Counted from the stretch's first letter, positions 10,664 through 19,928 are shown. The stretch: DNA of 64,000 bases from Streptomyces nymphaeiformis (GCF_014203895.1 NZ_JACHJY010000006.1:62001-126000), one strand, 5' to 3'. The notes: a model not told the origin generated them from the letters alone. Program-made: numbers and translations.

Positions 10664-11284
10664 ATGCCAGAGAGAGCACGAGCGATGCGTACGGCCGTCC
10701 CCGCCCTGGTGGCGGCCGGGCTGCTGCTGACCGCCTGCGGCACCGCCCCGGAGCCCGACGACCGGGCGGCCGGCGCCGCCCCGCGGAAGACCACCGCCCC
10801 GGCCCCCGCCGCCGAGGCCGCGGCCACGCTCGGCGGCTCCGGGTCGGCCTGCGCGCTGCCCGTGTCCTTCGCGCTCGCGGAGGGCTGGGAACCGAAGGCG
10901 GTCAAGGACCCCGAGAACCCCGAGTTCGCCGCGCTCACCCGGCAGGGCCCGGCCGTCGTGCGCTGCGAGGTCGACGCCAAGCCGACGGGGAACATCGGCT
11001 ACCTGCGGGTGTGGACGGCCCCGAAGGGCCCGGCCCGGGCGGCGCTCGAAGGCTTCGTACGGGCGGAGAAGGGGAGTTCGGCCGTCGCCTTCCGGGAGAC
11101 GAGGGCGGGCGCGCTGCCCGCGACCGAGGTGACGTACTCCGTGCGCGACAAGGAGGAGCGGGCCTTCGCCGTCGCCACCCCCGGGGGGACGGTCATCGTC
11201 CATCTCGGCGGGCTCGACACCGACGAGCACCGGGCGATGCTCCCCGCGTACGAGCTGGCGAAGAGCACGACGAGAGCAGGGTGA
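10664..11284 (+). CDS. Lipoprotein of unknown function
   Basis: About 206 residues with a lipobox LLLTACG, so Cys-anchored at the outer face of the membrane. A disordered Ala/Pro segment is followed by one compact domain (ACALPVSFALAEGWEPKAV to the end) resembling lipoproteins that are usually annotated only as hypothetical. Two ATGs, 10664 and 10685, are in frame; the shorter form begins right at the signal peptide (MRTAVPALVAAG). Function not recognised. Confidence 0.75.
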   Translation: MPERARAMRTAVPALVAAGLLLTACGTAPEPDDRAAGAAPRKTTAPAPAAEAAATLGGSGSACALPVSFALAEGWEPKAVKDPENPEFAALTRQGPAVVRCEVDAKPTGNIGYLRVWTAPKGPARAALEGFVRAEKGSSAVAFRETRAGALPATEVTYSVRDKEERAFAVATPGGTVIVHLGGLDTDEHRAMLPAYELAKSTTRAG

Positions 11285-11291
11285 GACGTGA

Positions 11292-11329
11292 CCGTGGCCC
11301 CCCGTCCCGCACCGGACGAGGGGCCACGG
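11292..11329. terminator. Terminator hairpin
   Basis: Stem of 10 bp (11292-11301 with 11320-11329) continuing into a 5-bp inner stem, between two converging genes. Confidence 0.8.
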
Positions 11330-11344
11330 CGTACAGGGAGGCCC

Positions 11345-12874
11345 TTACACGAACTTCTGGTTCGCGGAGCCGTCGCAGTTCTGGAGCCGGATCGGCTCCT
11401 TCGCCGCGCTCTGGGTGAGGCAGAGGCCGGTCGCGGCGGCGGGGCGGACGGTCGCGCCGTCCCGGACGAACTTCTGGTTGGCGGCGCCGCTGCAGTTCCA
11501 GATGATGAGCGCCTTGCCGGCCTGGTAGGCGGCGCCGGGCACGTCCAGGCAGCGGTCCTGGGTGAGCTGGGTGTGCAGGGTCTGCCGGGCGGAGTCGTAC
11601 CACCAGCCCTGGTTGCGGCCGCCGTGGCAGTCCCAGCCGAGGACGCCGGTGCCGTTGGCGGACTCGGCCGCGTTGACGTCCAGGCAGTTGCCGGTCGCCT
11701 GGTTCTTCAGCGGCTTGTACGCGTCGTCCCAGGCGACCGGGAAGAGCGTCGGGGTACCGGAGGAGTTGACGTCGGCGCAGCTCGCCTCGCGCAGACCCGA
11801 GTTGTAGATCTGGGTCAGGCAGGACGCGAAGGCGCCGTGGCCGCTCCTGTTGGGGTGGAACGACTGGCGTACGGAGTTCTCGTCGAGGCCGCCGGGCTTG
11901 GAGAGGTCGATGTAGAGGCCCCGGGCCCAGGTGTCCTCCATGCAGACCTCGTGGCCGTTGAAGAGCCGCGAGTTGTCGAGGAAGACGGCGCCGGTGTCGG
12001 CGGCGACCGTGCGCATGCCGCGCTCGAAGGCGGGGACGGCGCTGTTGCGGCCCCACTTGGTGTCGGAGTCGTAGCCCATGCCGCCGCAGACGAGCTTGCC
12101 CGGGAAGTTCGGGTTGTCGTAGAAGTCGGGGCCGATCGGGCTGGGGTAGCCCATGACGACGAGCTTGTAGTCGCCGTCGGCGTATCCGGCGTCGCGCATG
12201 ACGGTCTTCAGGTCGCGGACGGTCTGCTCGACCTTGGGGACGAGCGCGTCGACGCGGGCCTGCCAGCCGGGGGCGTACTTGGGCTCGCAGGTGCCCTGGC
12301 TGAGGACGAAGCGCTGGACGCAGTCGGTCATGACCGGTCCGAACTGCAGGTCGTCGTTGGCGCCGGCGACGAGCAGGACCATCTTGATCCGGGTGTTGCG
12401 GGCCTTGACGGCGAGGTTGTCGCTCTGGACGAGCTCGTCGGCGTACTGCTTGGAGCCGCCGATCCGGATGTTGCCGGTGTACGCGCCGGAGCAGGCCACG
12501 TTGAACGTGAGGTCCGCGGGGATCCCGGTGCGGTGGATGGCGGCGTCCGGGGAGCGGTGGCACCAGTTGGTCGGCCCGTTGGTCGGCGACTCGTACGTGC
12601 CGACGCCCTCGCCGGAGATCTCGCTGTCACCGAGCGAGATCAGGCCGGTCTTGCGCTGGGCGAGCGGGCGCTCCTCGGGGCTGCCGTAGATCTTGGTCGC
12701 CTCGGCGGCCCGGATCGCCTCCAGCTCGGGAGAGAGCGGTACGGAGGTGATTCCGGCCGCGGTGCTCGTGTCGACCGCGCCGGCGGGGGCGGCTGCGGTC
12801 ATGCTGCCGAGGGCCGCCGCGGCGGCGGCGACGGCCGCGACGGGCCAGCGGAGTCTGGACCTGGTGCGCTTCAC
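11345..12874 (-). CDS. Secreted SGNH/GDSL hydrolase with C-terminal ricin-B-type lectin
   Basis: 509 residues with a Sec signal peptide (MKRTRSRLRW start, cleavage near APAGA). The catalytic domain has GLISLGDSEISGEG with the nucleophile Ser84, VLLVAGANDDLQ as block III, and SFHPNRSGH with the catalytic His. From about residue 395 a beta-trefoil lectin module follows with CLDV, QGWWYD and NQKFV repeats, suggesting polysaccharide binding. Likely an extracellular esterase/lipase acting on acylated polymers (inference). Divergent from fumC. Confidence 0.9.
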   Translation of the reverse strand: MKRTRSRLRWPVAAVAAAAAALGSMTAAAPAGAVDTSTAAGITSVPLSPELEAIRAAEATKIYGSPEERPLAQRKTGLISLGDSEISGEGVGTYESPTNGPTNWCHRSPDAAIHRTGIPADLTFNVACSGAYTGNIRIGGSKQYADELVQSDNLAVKARNTRIKMVLLVAGANDDLQFGPVMTDCVQRFVLSQGTCEPKYAPGWQARVDALVPKVEQTVRDLKTVMRDAGYADGDYKLVVMGYPSPIGPDFYDNPNFPGKLVCGGMGYDSDTKWGRNSAVPAFERGMRTVAADTGAVFLDNSRLFNGHEVCMEDTWARGLYIDLSKPGGLDENSVRQSFHPNRSGHGAFASCLTQIYNSGLREASCADVNSSGTPTLFPVAWDDAYKPLKNQATGNCLDVNAAESANGTGVLGWDCHGGRNQGWWYDSARQTLHTQLTQDRCLDVPGAAYQAGKALIIWNCSGAANQKFVRDGATVRPAAATGLCLTQSAAKEPIRLQNCDGSANQKFV

Positions 12875-12908
12875 TGCGCCTCCTGGAAGTGGGGTTACCC
12901 ACGGTTTT

Positions 12909-12920
12909 TACTGGCCGGTA
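12909..12920. promoter_or_regulatory. 12-bp near-palindrome TACTGGCCGGTA
   Basis: Lies between the divergent SGNH hydrolase and fumC. Differs at one base from the perfect palindrome at 9334, so the two may bind the same regulator. Confidence 0.4.
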
Positions 12921-12990
12921 CGCGCCTTGGGAATACATCGAACAAGACAAGTGCTCATCTTTTTCGGAGAGTTCAGAGAGGCTGAGGAAC

Positions 12991-14391
12991 ATGAACGACG
13001 TCGACGGCTACCGGATCGAACACGACTCCATGGGCGAGGTACGGGTCCCCGCGCACGCCAAGTGGCGGGCCCAGACCCAGCGCGCCGTGGAGAACTTCCC
13101 GATCTCCGGACAGCGCCTGGAGCGCGCCCACATCGAGGCCCTGGCCCGGATCAAGGCGGCCGCCGCCGAGGTCAACGCCGAGCTCGGGGTGATCGACAAG
13201 GACCGCGCCGAGGCGATCGTCTCGGCGGCCGGGGAGGTCGCCGAGGGGCGCTGGGACGAGCACTTCCCGGTGGACGTCTTCCAGACCGGCTCGGGCACCT
13301 CGTCCAACATGAACACCAACGAGGTGATCGCCACCCTCGCCACCGAGCGGCTCCCCGAGGGCCGCGAGGTCCACCCCAACGACCACGTCAACGCCTCGCA
13401 GTCCTCGAACGACGTCTTCCCCTCCTCCATCCACATCGCGGCCACCGCCGCCGTCACCCGCGACCTGATCCCCGCCCTCGACCACCTGGCCTCCTCTCTT
13501 GAGCGAAAATCAGCCGAATTCGCGTCGGTGGTGAAGTCCGGCCGTACGCATCTGATGGACGCCACCCCGGTCACCCTGGGCCAGGAGTTCGGCGGTTACG
13601 CGGCCCAGGTCCGGTACGGCGCCGAGCGGCTGCGCGCCGCCCTCCCCCGGCTCGCGGAGCTCCCCCTCGGCGGCACGGCGGTGGGCACCGGCATCAACAC
13701 CCCGGCCGGCTTCTCCGCGGCCGTCATCGCCGCGGTCGCCCGCGCGACCGGGCTGCCGCTGACGGAGGCCCGCGACCACTTCGAGGCCCAGGGCGCCCGC
13801 GACGGCCTGGTGGAGACGTCCGGCCAGCTCAGGACCATCGCGATCTCCCTCACCAAGATCGCCAACGATCTGCGCTGGATGGCCAGCGGCCCCCGCACCG
13901 GCCTCGCCGAGATCAACCTCCCCGACCTCCAGCCCGGCTCCTCGATCATGCCCGGCAAGGTGAACCCGGTGATCCCCGAGGCGGTCCTCATGGTCGCCGC
14001 GCAGGTGACCGGAAACGACACCACGGTGGCGGTGGCGGGCGCGGCCGGGAACTTCGAGCTCAACGTGATGCTGCCGGTGATGGCGAAGAACCTGCTGGAG
14101 TCCGTACGGCTTCTGGCCAACGCCTCCCGGCTGCTCGCCGACCGCACGGTCGACGGGATCACCGCGAACGCGGAGCGCGCCCGTGAGTACGCCGAGTCCT
14201 CGCCGTCCGTGGTCACCCCGCTGAACAAGTACATCGGCTACGAGGAGGCCGCCAAGGTCGCCAAGAAGTCCCTCGCCGAGCGGAAGACCATCCGCGAGGT
14301 GGTCCTGGAGTCCGGCTACGTCGAGCGGGGCGACCTCACCGTCGAGCAGCTGGACGAGGCGCTGGACGTGCTGCGGATGACGCGCCCGTAG
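12991..14391 (+). CDS. fumC: Class II fumarate hydratase
   Basis: Iron-independent, oxygen-stable tetrameric fumarase of the TCA cycle. 466 residues with the superfamily signature GSSIMPGKVNP at about residues 316-326, TGSGTSSNMNTNEV in the N-terminal active-site region and SGRTHLMDATPVTLGQE. The start at 12991 is preceded by GAGG 7 nt upstream. The class I enzyme at 7551 does the same reaction but needs an Fe-S cluster; the pair gives insurance against oxidative or iron stress (inference). Confidence 0.97.
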   Translation: MNDVDGYRIEHDSMGEVRVPAHAKWRAQTQRAVENFPISGQRLERAHIEALARIKAAAAEVNAELGVIDKDRAEAIVSAAGEVAEGRWDEHFPVDVFQTGSGTSSNMNTNEVIATLATERLPEGREVHPNDHVNASQSSNDVFPSSIHIAATAAVTRDLIPALDHLASSLERKSAEFASVVKSGRTHLMDATPVTLGQEFGGYAAQVRYGAERLRAALPRLAELPLGGTAVGTGINTPAGFSAAVIAAVARATGLPLTEARDHFEAQGARDGLVETSGQLRTIAISLTKIANDLRWMASGPRTGLAEINLPDLQPGSSIMPGKVNPVIPEAVLMVAAQVTGNDTTVAVAGAAGNFELNVMLPVMAKNLLESVRLLANASRLLADRTVDGITANAERAREYAESSPSVVTPLNKYIGYEEAAKVAKKSLAERKTIREVVLESGYVERGDLTVEQLDEALDVLRMTRP

Positions 14392-14410
14392 GACGAGCGC
14401 ACCCGCCGGT

Positions 14411-14461
14411 GACCGGCCGGTGGCGACCGGCCGGTAGCCGATTCCTCCATGACCGGTAGCC
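14411..14461. repeat. Direct repeats of GACCGGCCGGT
   Basis: GACCGGCCGGT occurs at 14411 and 14425, the latter continuing as TAGCC, and a shortened GACCGGTAGCC lies at 14451. The shortened form is also found at 9312. Possible regulator-binding sites in front of the DUF402 gene. Confidence 0.4.
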
Positions 14462-14518
14462 GACGTCTCCGTGATCTGTGCCGCAGCGGTCGTGGGAGCG
14501 CGCCCCTAAGATCTGCGC

Positions 14519-15184
14519 ATGACAGGATCGGGCGGCTCACAGCACTGGGCGCCGGGGGACCACATCCTCTGGCGCTACCGCGGCAACGGCACCGGCGCGG
14601 TGCACATCTGCCGGCCGGTGACGGTCGTGCAGGACACGCCCGAGCTGCTCGCGGTCTGGATGGCACCCGGCACCGAGTGCGTCCGGCCCGTCCTCGCCGA
14701 CGGCACGTCCGTCCACGACGAGCCGCTCGCCACCCGCTACACCGCCCCGCGCACCACCGAGCGCGCGCGCTGGGCCGGCAGCGGCGTCCTCAAGCTGGCG
14801 CGGCCCGGCGAGCCGTGGTCGGTGTGGCTGTTCTGGGAGCGCGGCTGGCGCTTCCGCAGCTGGTACGTGAACCTGGAGGAGCCGCGGACCCGCTGGTCCG
14901 GCGGCCTCGACTCCGAGGACCACTTCCTCGACATCTCCGTCTACCCCGACCGCAGCTGGCTCTGGCGGGACGAGGACGAGTTCGCGCAGGCCCAGCGGTC
15001 CGGCCTGATGAGCGCGGCGCAGGCCGCCGGGGTGCGGGCGGCCGGGGAGCGCGCGGTGGAGCGGATCAAGGCGTGGGGGACGCCGTTCGCGGACCGCTGG
15101 GAGGACTGGCGGCCCGATCCGGGATGGCCGGTTCCGGAACTTCCGGCGGACTGGGATCGCACTCCGGCGCACACGGCGCCGTGA
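14519..15184 (+). CDS. DUF402 domain protein
   Basis: 221 residues with the DUF402 beta-barrel (WFWERGWRFRSWYVNLEEP-like region and LDISVYPDRSWLWRDEDEF). Members of the superfamily include nucleoside-phosphate phosphatases and FomD-type hydrolases; conserved acidic residues in LDSEDHFLDISVYPD and DEDEF agree with a metal-dependent hydrolase. The substrate is unknown. The start ATG is preceded by CTAAGATCTGCGC, with no convincing Shine-Dalgarno, so the transcript could be leaderless. Confidence 0.8.
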   Translation: MTGSGGSQHWAPGDHILWRYRGNGTGAVHICRPVTVVQDTPELLAVWMAPGTECVRPVLADGTSVHDEPLATRYTAPRTTERARWAGSGVLKLARPGEPWSVWLFWERGWRFRSWYVNLEEPRTRWSGGLDSEDHFLDISVYPDRSWLWRDEDEFAQAQRSGLMSAAQAAGVRAAGERAVERIKAWGTPFADRWEDWRPDPGWPVPELPADWDRTPAHTAP

Positions 15185-15333
15185 GACCCTTGATGCGCCC
15201 CAGGGGTTCAAACGTAGGATCGTCCTCCGCACGGCAGAGACCGACCGGACACCACGTCAGACCGACCGACCAGCACGTCAACGACTCAGCACAGCACAGG
15301 ACCTGACCAGAAGTCATCCAGAGGGGGAGAGCA

Positions 15334-15498
15334 GTGCCGGACGTGTGCCCGGGTGTTGCGCCCCCTGCCGTTGCCGCAGCTCGCGGAACGTCCAGATCCG
15401 CTGCGTACGAGGGGTTTATCCCCCGCGAAGGCGCGGCATCGGCGAGAAGAGCGAGTGCATCGCACCACCGGCCCGGACGGACGGAATCCCACGCGTGA
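15334..15498 (+). CDS. Small leader reading frame (54 aa) overlapping the SpoIIE phosphatase start
   Basis: GTG start with a strong AGAGGGGGAGAG ribosome-binding site just upstream. It encodes 54 residues, Ala/Arg/Ser-rich (VPDVCPGVAPPAVAAARG start). Its TGA stop overlaps the GTG start of the next gene in the tetranucleotide GTGA at 15495-15498, the classic translational-coupling arrangement. No family recognised; it may act only as a translated leader. Confidence 0.5.
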   Translation: MPDVCPGVAPPAVAAARGTSRSAAYEGFIPREGAASARRASASHHRPGRTESHA

Positions 15499-17582
15499 CG
15501 GAGCATCCCACCTCCCACGAAGGCCGGCAGCCCCTGGCTGCCCGGTCGCAGGAACGCGCGCGCCCTCGCCAGGAGGCGGCGGCCGGCCTGCCCTCCGACG
15601 TGCCGGGCGGCCCGGCGGCCCCCGCGACCCCGGGCCCCGACGTTCCCGCGCAGCCCACGGGACCGGCCCCCGCGGGCACGGGCGCCCCCGGCGGCACGGG
15701 CCACCCCGACACGGCGGGCGGCACGGACCACCCGAGCACCGCGGACGTCACGGGTCACCCCGGCGCGCCCGGCGGTGCGGGCCACCCCGACGCGCCCGGA
15801 TCCTCCGCCGGCACGGGTCACCCCGGTGCCGTCGCGGTCGCCGTCTCCCCGCAGCGTCCGGGCGGCGAGGCCCGCGGCGGGGACGGATCCGCCCGGCGCG
15901 AGGGCGACCGGCTGCGGTTCGTCGGCGCCGCGACCCGGCGCATCGCGCGCGGCATCGACCTGGACGAGATCGTCCTCGGCCTGTGCCGGGCCACCGTGCC
16001 GACCTTCTCCGACGAGATCCTGGTCTACCTCCGCGACCCGCTCCCGGTGGGCGACGAGCGCCCGGTGGCGCCGTTCGTGCTGCGGCTGCGCCGCACCGAC
16101 CGGCTGCGGTTAAGCGATCTGGAGGGCGAGGAGCTCGTCCTCGTACCCGATCCGGATCCGACCCCCGCGGCCGAACTCTGCGAGGTGCGGTCCGGCGGGG
16201 CGCTGGCCGAGGTGCTGCGCGGGGTGCGGCCGGTCTTCGGCGACTCCGCGGCCGCGAAGACGGCGCTGGCCGAGCTGCTGGGCCCCGAGCACCCGCTGCC
16301 CGGCGGGCTGCGGGCGGTCCTCGCGCCGCTGCGCGGCCGGCGCCGGGTGATCGGCGCCGCCGTGTTCCTGCGCCGCCCCGAGCGGGCCGGCTTCGAGCCG
16401 AACGACCTGCTCGTCGCGGCCCAGCTGGCCACGCACACCGCTCTCGGCATCGACAAGGCCGTGCTGTACGGCCGCGAGGCGTACATCGCGGACGAGCTCC
16501 AGCGGACGATGCTGCCGGACTCGCTGCCGCAGCCGACCGGCGTCAAGCTGGCCTCGCGCTACCTCCCGGCGGCCGAGACGGCCCGCGTCGGCGGCGACTG
16601 GTACGACGCGATCCCGCTGCCCGGCAGCAGGGTCGCCCTGGTCGTCGGCGACGTCATGGGCCACTCCATGACCTCGGCGGCGATCATGGGCCAGCTGCGC
16701 ACGACCGCGCAGACCCTGGCCGGGCTCGACCTGCCCCCGCAGGAGGTCCTGCACCACCTGGACGAGCAGGCGCAGCGCCTCGGCGAGAACCGCATGGCGA
16801 CCTGCATGTACGCGGTGTACGACCCGGTCTCGCACCGGATCACCGTCGCCAACGCCGGCCATCCGCCGCCGATACTGCTCCACCTGGGCGGCCGCGCCGA
16901 GGTCCTGCGGGTGCCGCCCGGCGCCCCCATCGGGGTCGGCGGGGTGGACTTCGAGGCGGTCGAGCTGGACGCCCCGGCCGGCGCCACGCTGCTGCTCTAC
17001 ACGGACGGTCTCGTCGAGTCGCGGCTGCGGGACGTGTGGACGGGCATCGAGCAGCTGCGGGAGCGCCTGGCGGCGACCGCGCAGCTGACGGGCCCGGACC
17101 ACTCGCCGCCCCTGGAGGCGCTCTGCGACGACGTCCTCGACATGCTGGGCCCCGGCGACCGGGACGACGACATCGCGCTGCTCGCGGCCCGGTTCGACGG
17201 GATCGCGCCGAGCGACGTGGCGTACTGGTTCCTGGAGCCGGAGGACGCGGCACCGGGGCGGGCCCGGCGGCTCGCCCGGCGGGCGCTGGCCCGCTGGGAC
17301 CTGGAGGAGCTGACGGACTCGGTCGAGCTGCTGATCAGCGAGGTCGTGACGAACGCCGTGCGGTACGCGGAGCGTCCGGTGACCCTGCGGCTGCTCCGGA
17401 CGGACGTGCTGCGCTGCGAGGTCGGCGACGACTCCCCGCAGCTGCCCCGGCAGCGACGGGCGCGGGACACGGACGAGGGCGGGCGCGGACTCTTCCTGGT
17501 GAACCGGCTGGCCCGGCGGTGGGGGGCGACGCGCCTCTCGGGCGGCAAGGTGGTCTGGTTCGAGCTGTCCACCCGTACCTGA
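15495..17582 (+). CDS. SpoIIE/PP2C-type phosphatase with GAF-like and anti-sigma (HATPase) domains
   Basis: Predicted partner-switching regulator: PP2C phosphatase and RsbW-like kinase in one protein, acting on anti-sigma-factor antagonists. Residues 1-130 are low-complexity Pro/Gly/His; about 136-325 are GAF-like; 334-570 are PP2C, with GGDWYDAIPL, VVGDVMGHSM, NAGHPPP and YTDGLVE metal-site motifs; about 575-695 are a HATPase with LLISEVVTNAVRYAE (N-box) and GGRGLFLVNRLA (G2-like). The GTG start fits the GTGA overlap with the small upstream frame. About 695 residues. Confidence 0.88.
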   Translation: MTEHPTSHEGRQPLAARSQERARPRQEAAAGLPSDVPGGPAAPATPGPDVPAQPTGPAPAGTGAPGGTGHPDTAGGTDHPSTADVTGHPGAPGGAGHPDAPGSSAGTGHPGAVAVAVSPQRPGGEARGGDGSARREGDRLRFVGAATRRIARGIDLDEIVLGLCRATVPTFSDEILVYLRDPLPVGDERPVAPFVLRLRRTDRLRLSDLEGEELVLVPDPDPTPAAELCEVRSGGALAEVLRGVRPVFGDSAAAKTALAELLGPEHPLPGGLRAVLAPLRGRRRVIGAAVFLRRPERAGFEPNDLLVAAQLATHTALGIDKAVLYGREAYIADELQRTMLPDSLPQPTGVKLASRYLPAAETARVGGDWYDAIPLPGSRVALVVGDVMGHSMTSAAIMGQLRTTAQTLAGLDLPPQEVLHHLDEQAQRLGENRMATCMYAVYDPVSHRITVANAGHPPPILLHLGGRAEVLRVPPGAPIGVGGVDFEAVELDAPAGATLLLYTDGLVESRLRDVWTGIEQLRERLAATAQLTGPDHSPPLEALCDDVLDMLGPGDRDDDIALLAARFDGIAPSDVAYWFLEPEDAAPGRARRLARRALARWDLEELTDSVELLISEVVTNAVRYAERPVTLRLLRTDVLRCEVGDDSPQLPRQRRARDTDEGGRGLFLVNRLARRWGATRLSGGKVVWFELSTRT
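15691..15830 (+). repeat. Imperfect GHPxxxGG peptide repeats inside the phosphatase gene
   Basis: About five degenerate copies of a short unit encoding (T/A)GHPDxxGG in the N-terminal linker. The DNA repeats on a 21-24-bp scale. Confidence 0.6.
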
Positions 17583-17608
17583 GCCCGTCCGTACGAGCCT
17601 GCTCCCGT

Positions 17609-17653
17609 ACGACCGAAGGCCGGACCCCCTCTCGGGGTCCGGCCTTCGGTCGT
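17609..17653. terminator. Bidirectional terminator hairpin
   Basis: A perfect 20-bp stem (17609-17628 with 17634-17653) and a 5-nt loop between the converging phosphatase and penicillin-binding protein genes. It is the longest perfect hairpin seen here. Confidence 0.9.
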
Positions 17654-17657
17654 GTCG

Positions 17658-19928
17658 TCAGCGGGGCGGACGGGTGGTGCCGTTGAGCCCGGGGTCGCCG
17701 CCGGCGTCCGGCGGCTGGATCGACGTCGGCGGGGCCGTCGGCTCCTGGGTCGCCGTCGGCTCCTGGGTGGGCGGCGGCGTGGTGGCGGGGTCGGTCGTCG
17801 CCGTCGGCGGCGGCGTGGTGGCCGTCGTGGTCGGCGGGGCCGTCGGCTCCCGGGTCTCCGTCGGCTCGTCGCTGGGCTCCTCCGTCGGGGCCTCGGTGGT
17901 CGCCGTCGGGTCCGGCGCCGTGCCGTCCGAGGAGCCGCCTTCGGTCTCCAGGTCGAAGCTGGCGTCCGAGCCGCCGTTCAGCGCGCGCTCGGTGTAGTCG
18001 CCCCAGATCTGGGCGGGCGTGCGGCCACCGTTGGCGCGGCCGGGGTTGATGGTGTCGGTGAGGGTGACCTGGTTGCCCTTCTCGTCCTCGCCGAAGAGGC
18101 CGACGGCGGTGACGAGCTCGGGCGTGTAGCCGACGAACCAGGCGGAGCGGTTGTTCTCCGAGGTGCCGGTCTTGCCGGCGGCCTCGTAGTCGCCGGCGGC
18201 GCGGAAGCCGGAGCCGCTCCGCACGACGCCCGTCATGGCCTGGGTGGCGGTGTCGGCGGCCTCGCGGCTGATGACCTGGCCGCCGATCGGCTGGGCGCCC
18301 TTGACCGTGCGGTCCTTGTGCTCGGCGGTCTTCACCAGGGTCGGGGTGACCTTCTTGCCGTGGTTGTCGAGCGTCGCGTAGGCGCCGGCCATGTCCATGG
18401 TCGAGGCGCCCATGGTGCCGAGCGAGATGGCGGGGGTCTCGGGGAAGCCCGCGCCGTCCTTCATGCCGATCGCGAGGGCGGTCTTCTTGGCCTTGGCCGG
18501 GCTGACGTCGACGATCATCTGGGCGTAGACCGAGTTGATCGAGCTGTTGGTGGCCTTCTGGACGGTGACGGGGCCGTAGCTCTCGTCGTCCTCGTTCTCC
18601 GGCGCGAAGTCGATGGGGCTGCCGACGACCGGCCGCTTGCTGGTGCCGTCGTAGACGGTGCCGAGGCCGATCCGGCGCCCGTCCTGGGTGGTCGCGTGGT
18701 TGTCGACGGCGGAGGCGAGGACGATCGGCTTGAAGGTGGAGGCGGGCTGGTAGTCGCGGCGGGTGGCGTTCGACATCCAGTGCTCGGTGGCACCGACGCC
18801 GCCGTACAGCGCGACGACCGCGCCGGTCTTCGGGTCGACGGAGGTGGCGCCGGCCTGGACGGTGGCCTGCTTCTTGTCGCCCTTGCGGTCGAGCTTGGCC
18901 TCCAGCTGCTTGTCGACCGCCTTGACGAGGTCCTTCTGCTTCTTCTCGTCGACGTTGAGGGTGATCGTCCAGCCGCCGGCCTTGATGTCCTCCTCGCTGA
19001 CGCCCTGGCGCATCAGCTCCTGGTTGGCGGCCTCGACGATGTAGCCGGTCTGGCCCTCCATGCCGGGGGCGGGCTTGGGCTTCTGCGGGACGGGGAACTT
19101 CATGCCGGCGCGCTCGGAGGGGCTGAGCCAGCCCTCGCCGACCATGTTGTCGAGGACGTAGTTCCAGCGGTCCTCGACGAGCTTGCGGCCGGTGGTGCTC
19201 GCGGAGGTCCAGTCGTACTGGTTGGGCGCCTGGAGCAGCGAGGCGAGGTAGGCGCCCTGGGCGGTGGTGAGCTTGGTGGCGTCGACGCCGTAGTACGAGC
19301 GGGCGGCGGCCTGGATGCCGTAGGCGGAGCGGCCGTAGTAGCTCGTGTTCATGTAGCCGGCGAGGATGTCGCTCTTGCTCATCTTCTGGTCGACCTTGAG
19401 GGCGATGACCATTTCCTTGAGCTTGCGGGTCGCCGTCTGGTCCTGGCTCAGGAAGTAGTTCTTGACGTACTGCTGGGTGATCGTCGAGCCGCCCTGCTTG
19501 CCCTTGCCGGTGATCGTGTTCCAGGCGGCGCGGGTGGTGCCCTTGATGTCGACGCCGTTGTCCTTGTAGAAGGTCTTGTTCTCGGCGGCGACGAAGGCGC
19601 GCTGGACCGGCAGCGGGATCTTGTCGAGGCCGACGATCTCACGGTTGATCTTGCCGGTGCGGGCGAGGATCTTGCCGTCGGAGTACTTGTAGATGTTGCT
19701 CTGCATCGTCGCCTCGGCGTTGGCCGACGGCACCGGGACCAGCAGGTAGACGACGTAGAGGGCACCCATGCCGAGCATGCAGAACACGATGAAGGTGCCC
19801 AGGATCTTCTTCCAGGTGAAGAGGCGCCGTATGCCGCGCTTCTTCGCCTTTCCCTTGTCCGGTCGGCCCATGTGTCCAGTCGCTCCGCTCGTCTTGTGTC
19901 CGGCGCCCTCGGCGCTGAGCCCGTCCAC
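17658..19928 (-). CDS. Bifunctional penicillin-binding protein (transglycosylase/transpeptidase)
   Basis: Class A PBP that polymerises and cross-links peptidoglycan on the outer face of the membrane. A basic cytosolic tail and one membrane segment (about residues 43-65) precede a GT51 domain (FVAAENKTFYKDNGVD with the catalytic Glu, GGSTITQQYVKN) and a transpeptidase domain with STFK (near 395), SSIN and KTGT (near 583). The C-terminal 110 residues are a Thr/Pro-rich tail, probably disordered. Starts at GTG 19928; MGRPDKGKAKK at 19871 is an alternative. 756 residues. Confidence 0.93.
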   Translation of the reverse strand: MDGLSAEGAGHKTSGATGHMGRPDKGKAKKRGIRRLFTWKKILGTFIVFCMLGMGALYVVYLLVPVPSANAEATMQSNIYKYSDGKILARTGKINREIVGLDKIPLPVQRAFVAAENKTFYKDNGVDIKGTTRAAWNTITGKGKQGGSTITQQYVKNYFLSQDQTATRKLKEMVIALKVDQKMSKSDILAGYMNTSYYGRSAYGIQAAARSYYGVDATKLTTAQGAYLASLLQAPNQYDWTSASTTGRKLVEDRWNYVLDNMVGEGWLSPSERAGMKFPVPQKPKPAPGMEGQTGYIVEAANQELMRQGVSEEDIKAGGWTITLNVDEKKQKDLVKAVDKQLEAKLDRKGDKKQATVQAGATSVDPKTGAVVALYGGVGATEHWMSNATRRDYQPASTFKPIVLASAVDNHATTQDGRRIGLGTVYDGTSKRPVVGSPIDFAPENEDDESYGPVTVQKATNSSINSVYAQMIVDVSPAKAKKTALAIGMKDGAGFPETPAISLGTMGASTMDMAGAYATLDNHGKKVTPTLVKTAEHKDRTVKGAQPIGGQVISREAADTATQAMTGVVRSGSGFRAAGDYEAAGKTGTSENNRSAWFVGYTPELVTAVGLFGEDEKGNQVTLTDTINPGRANGGRTPAQIWGDYTERALNGGSDASFDLETEGGSSDGTAPDPTATTEAPTEEPSDEPTETREPTAPPTTTATTPPPTATTDPATTPPPTQEPTATQEPTAPPTSIQPPDAGGDPGLNGTTRPPR

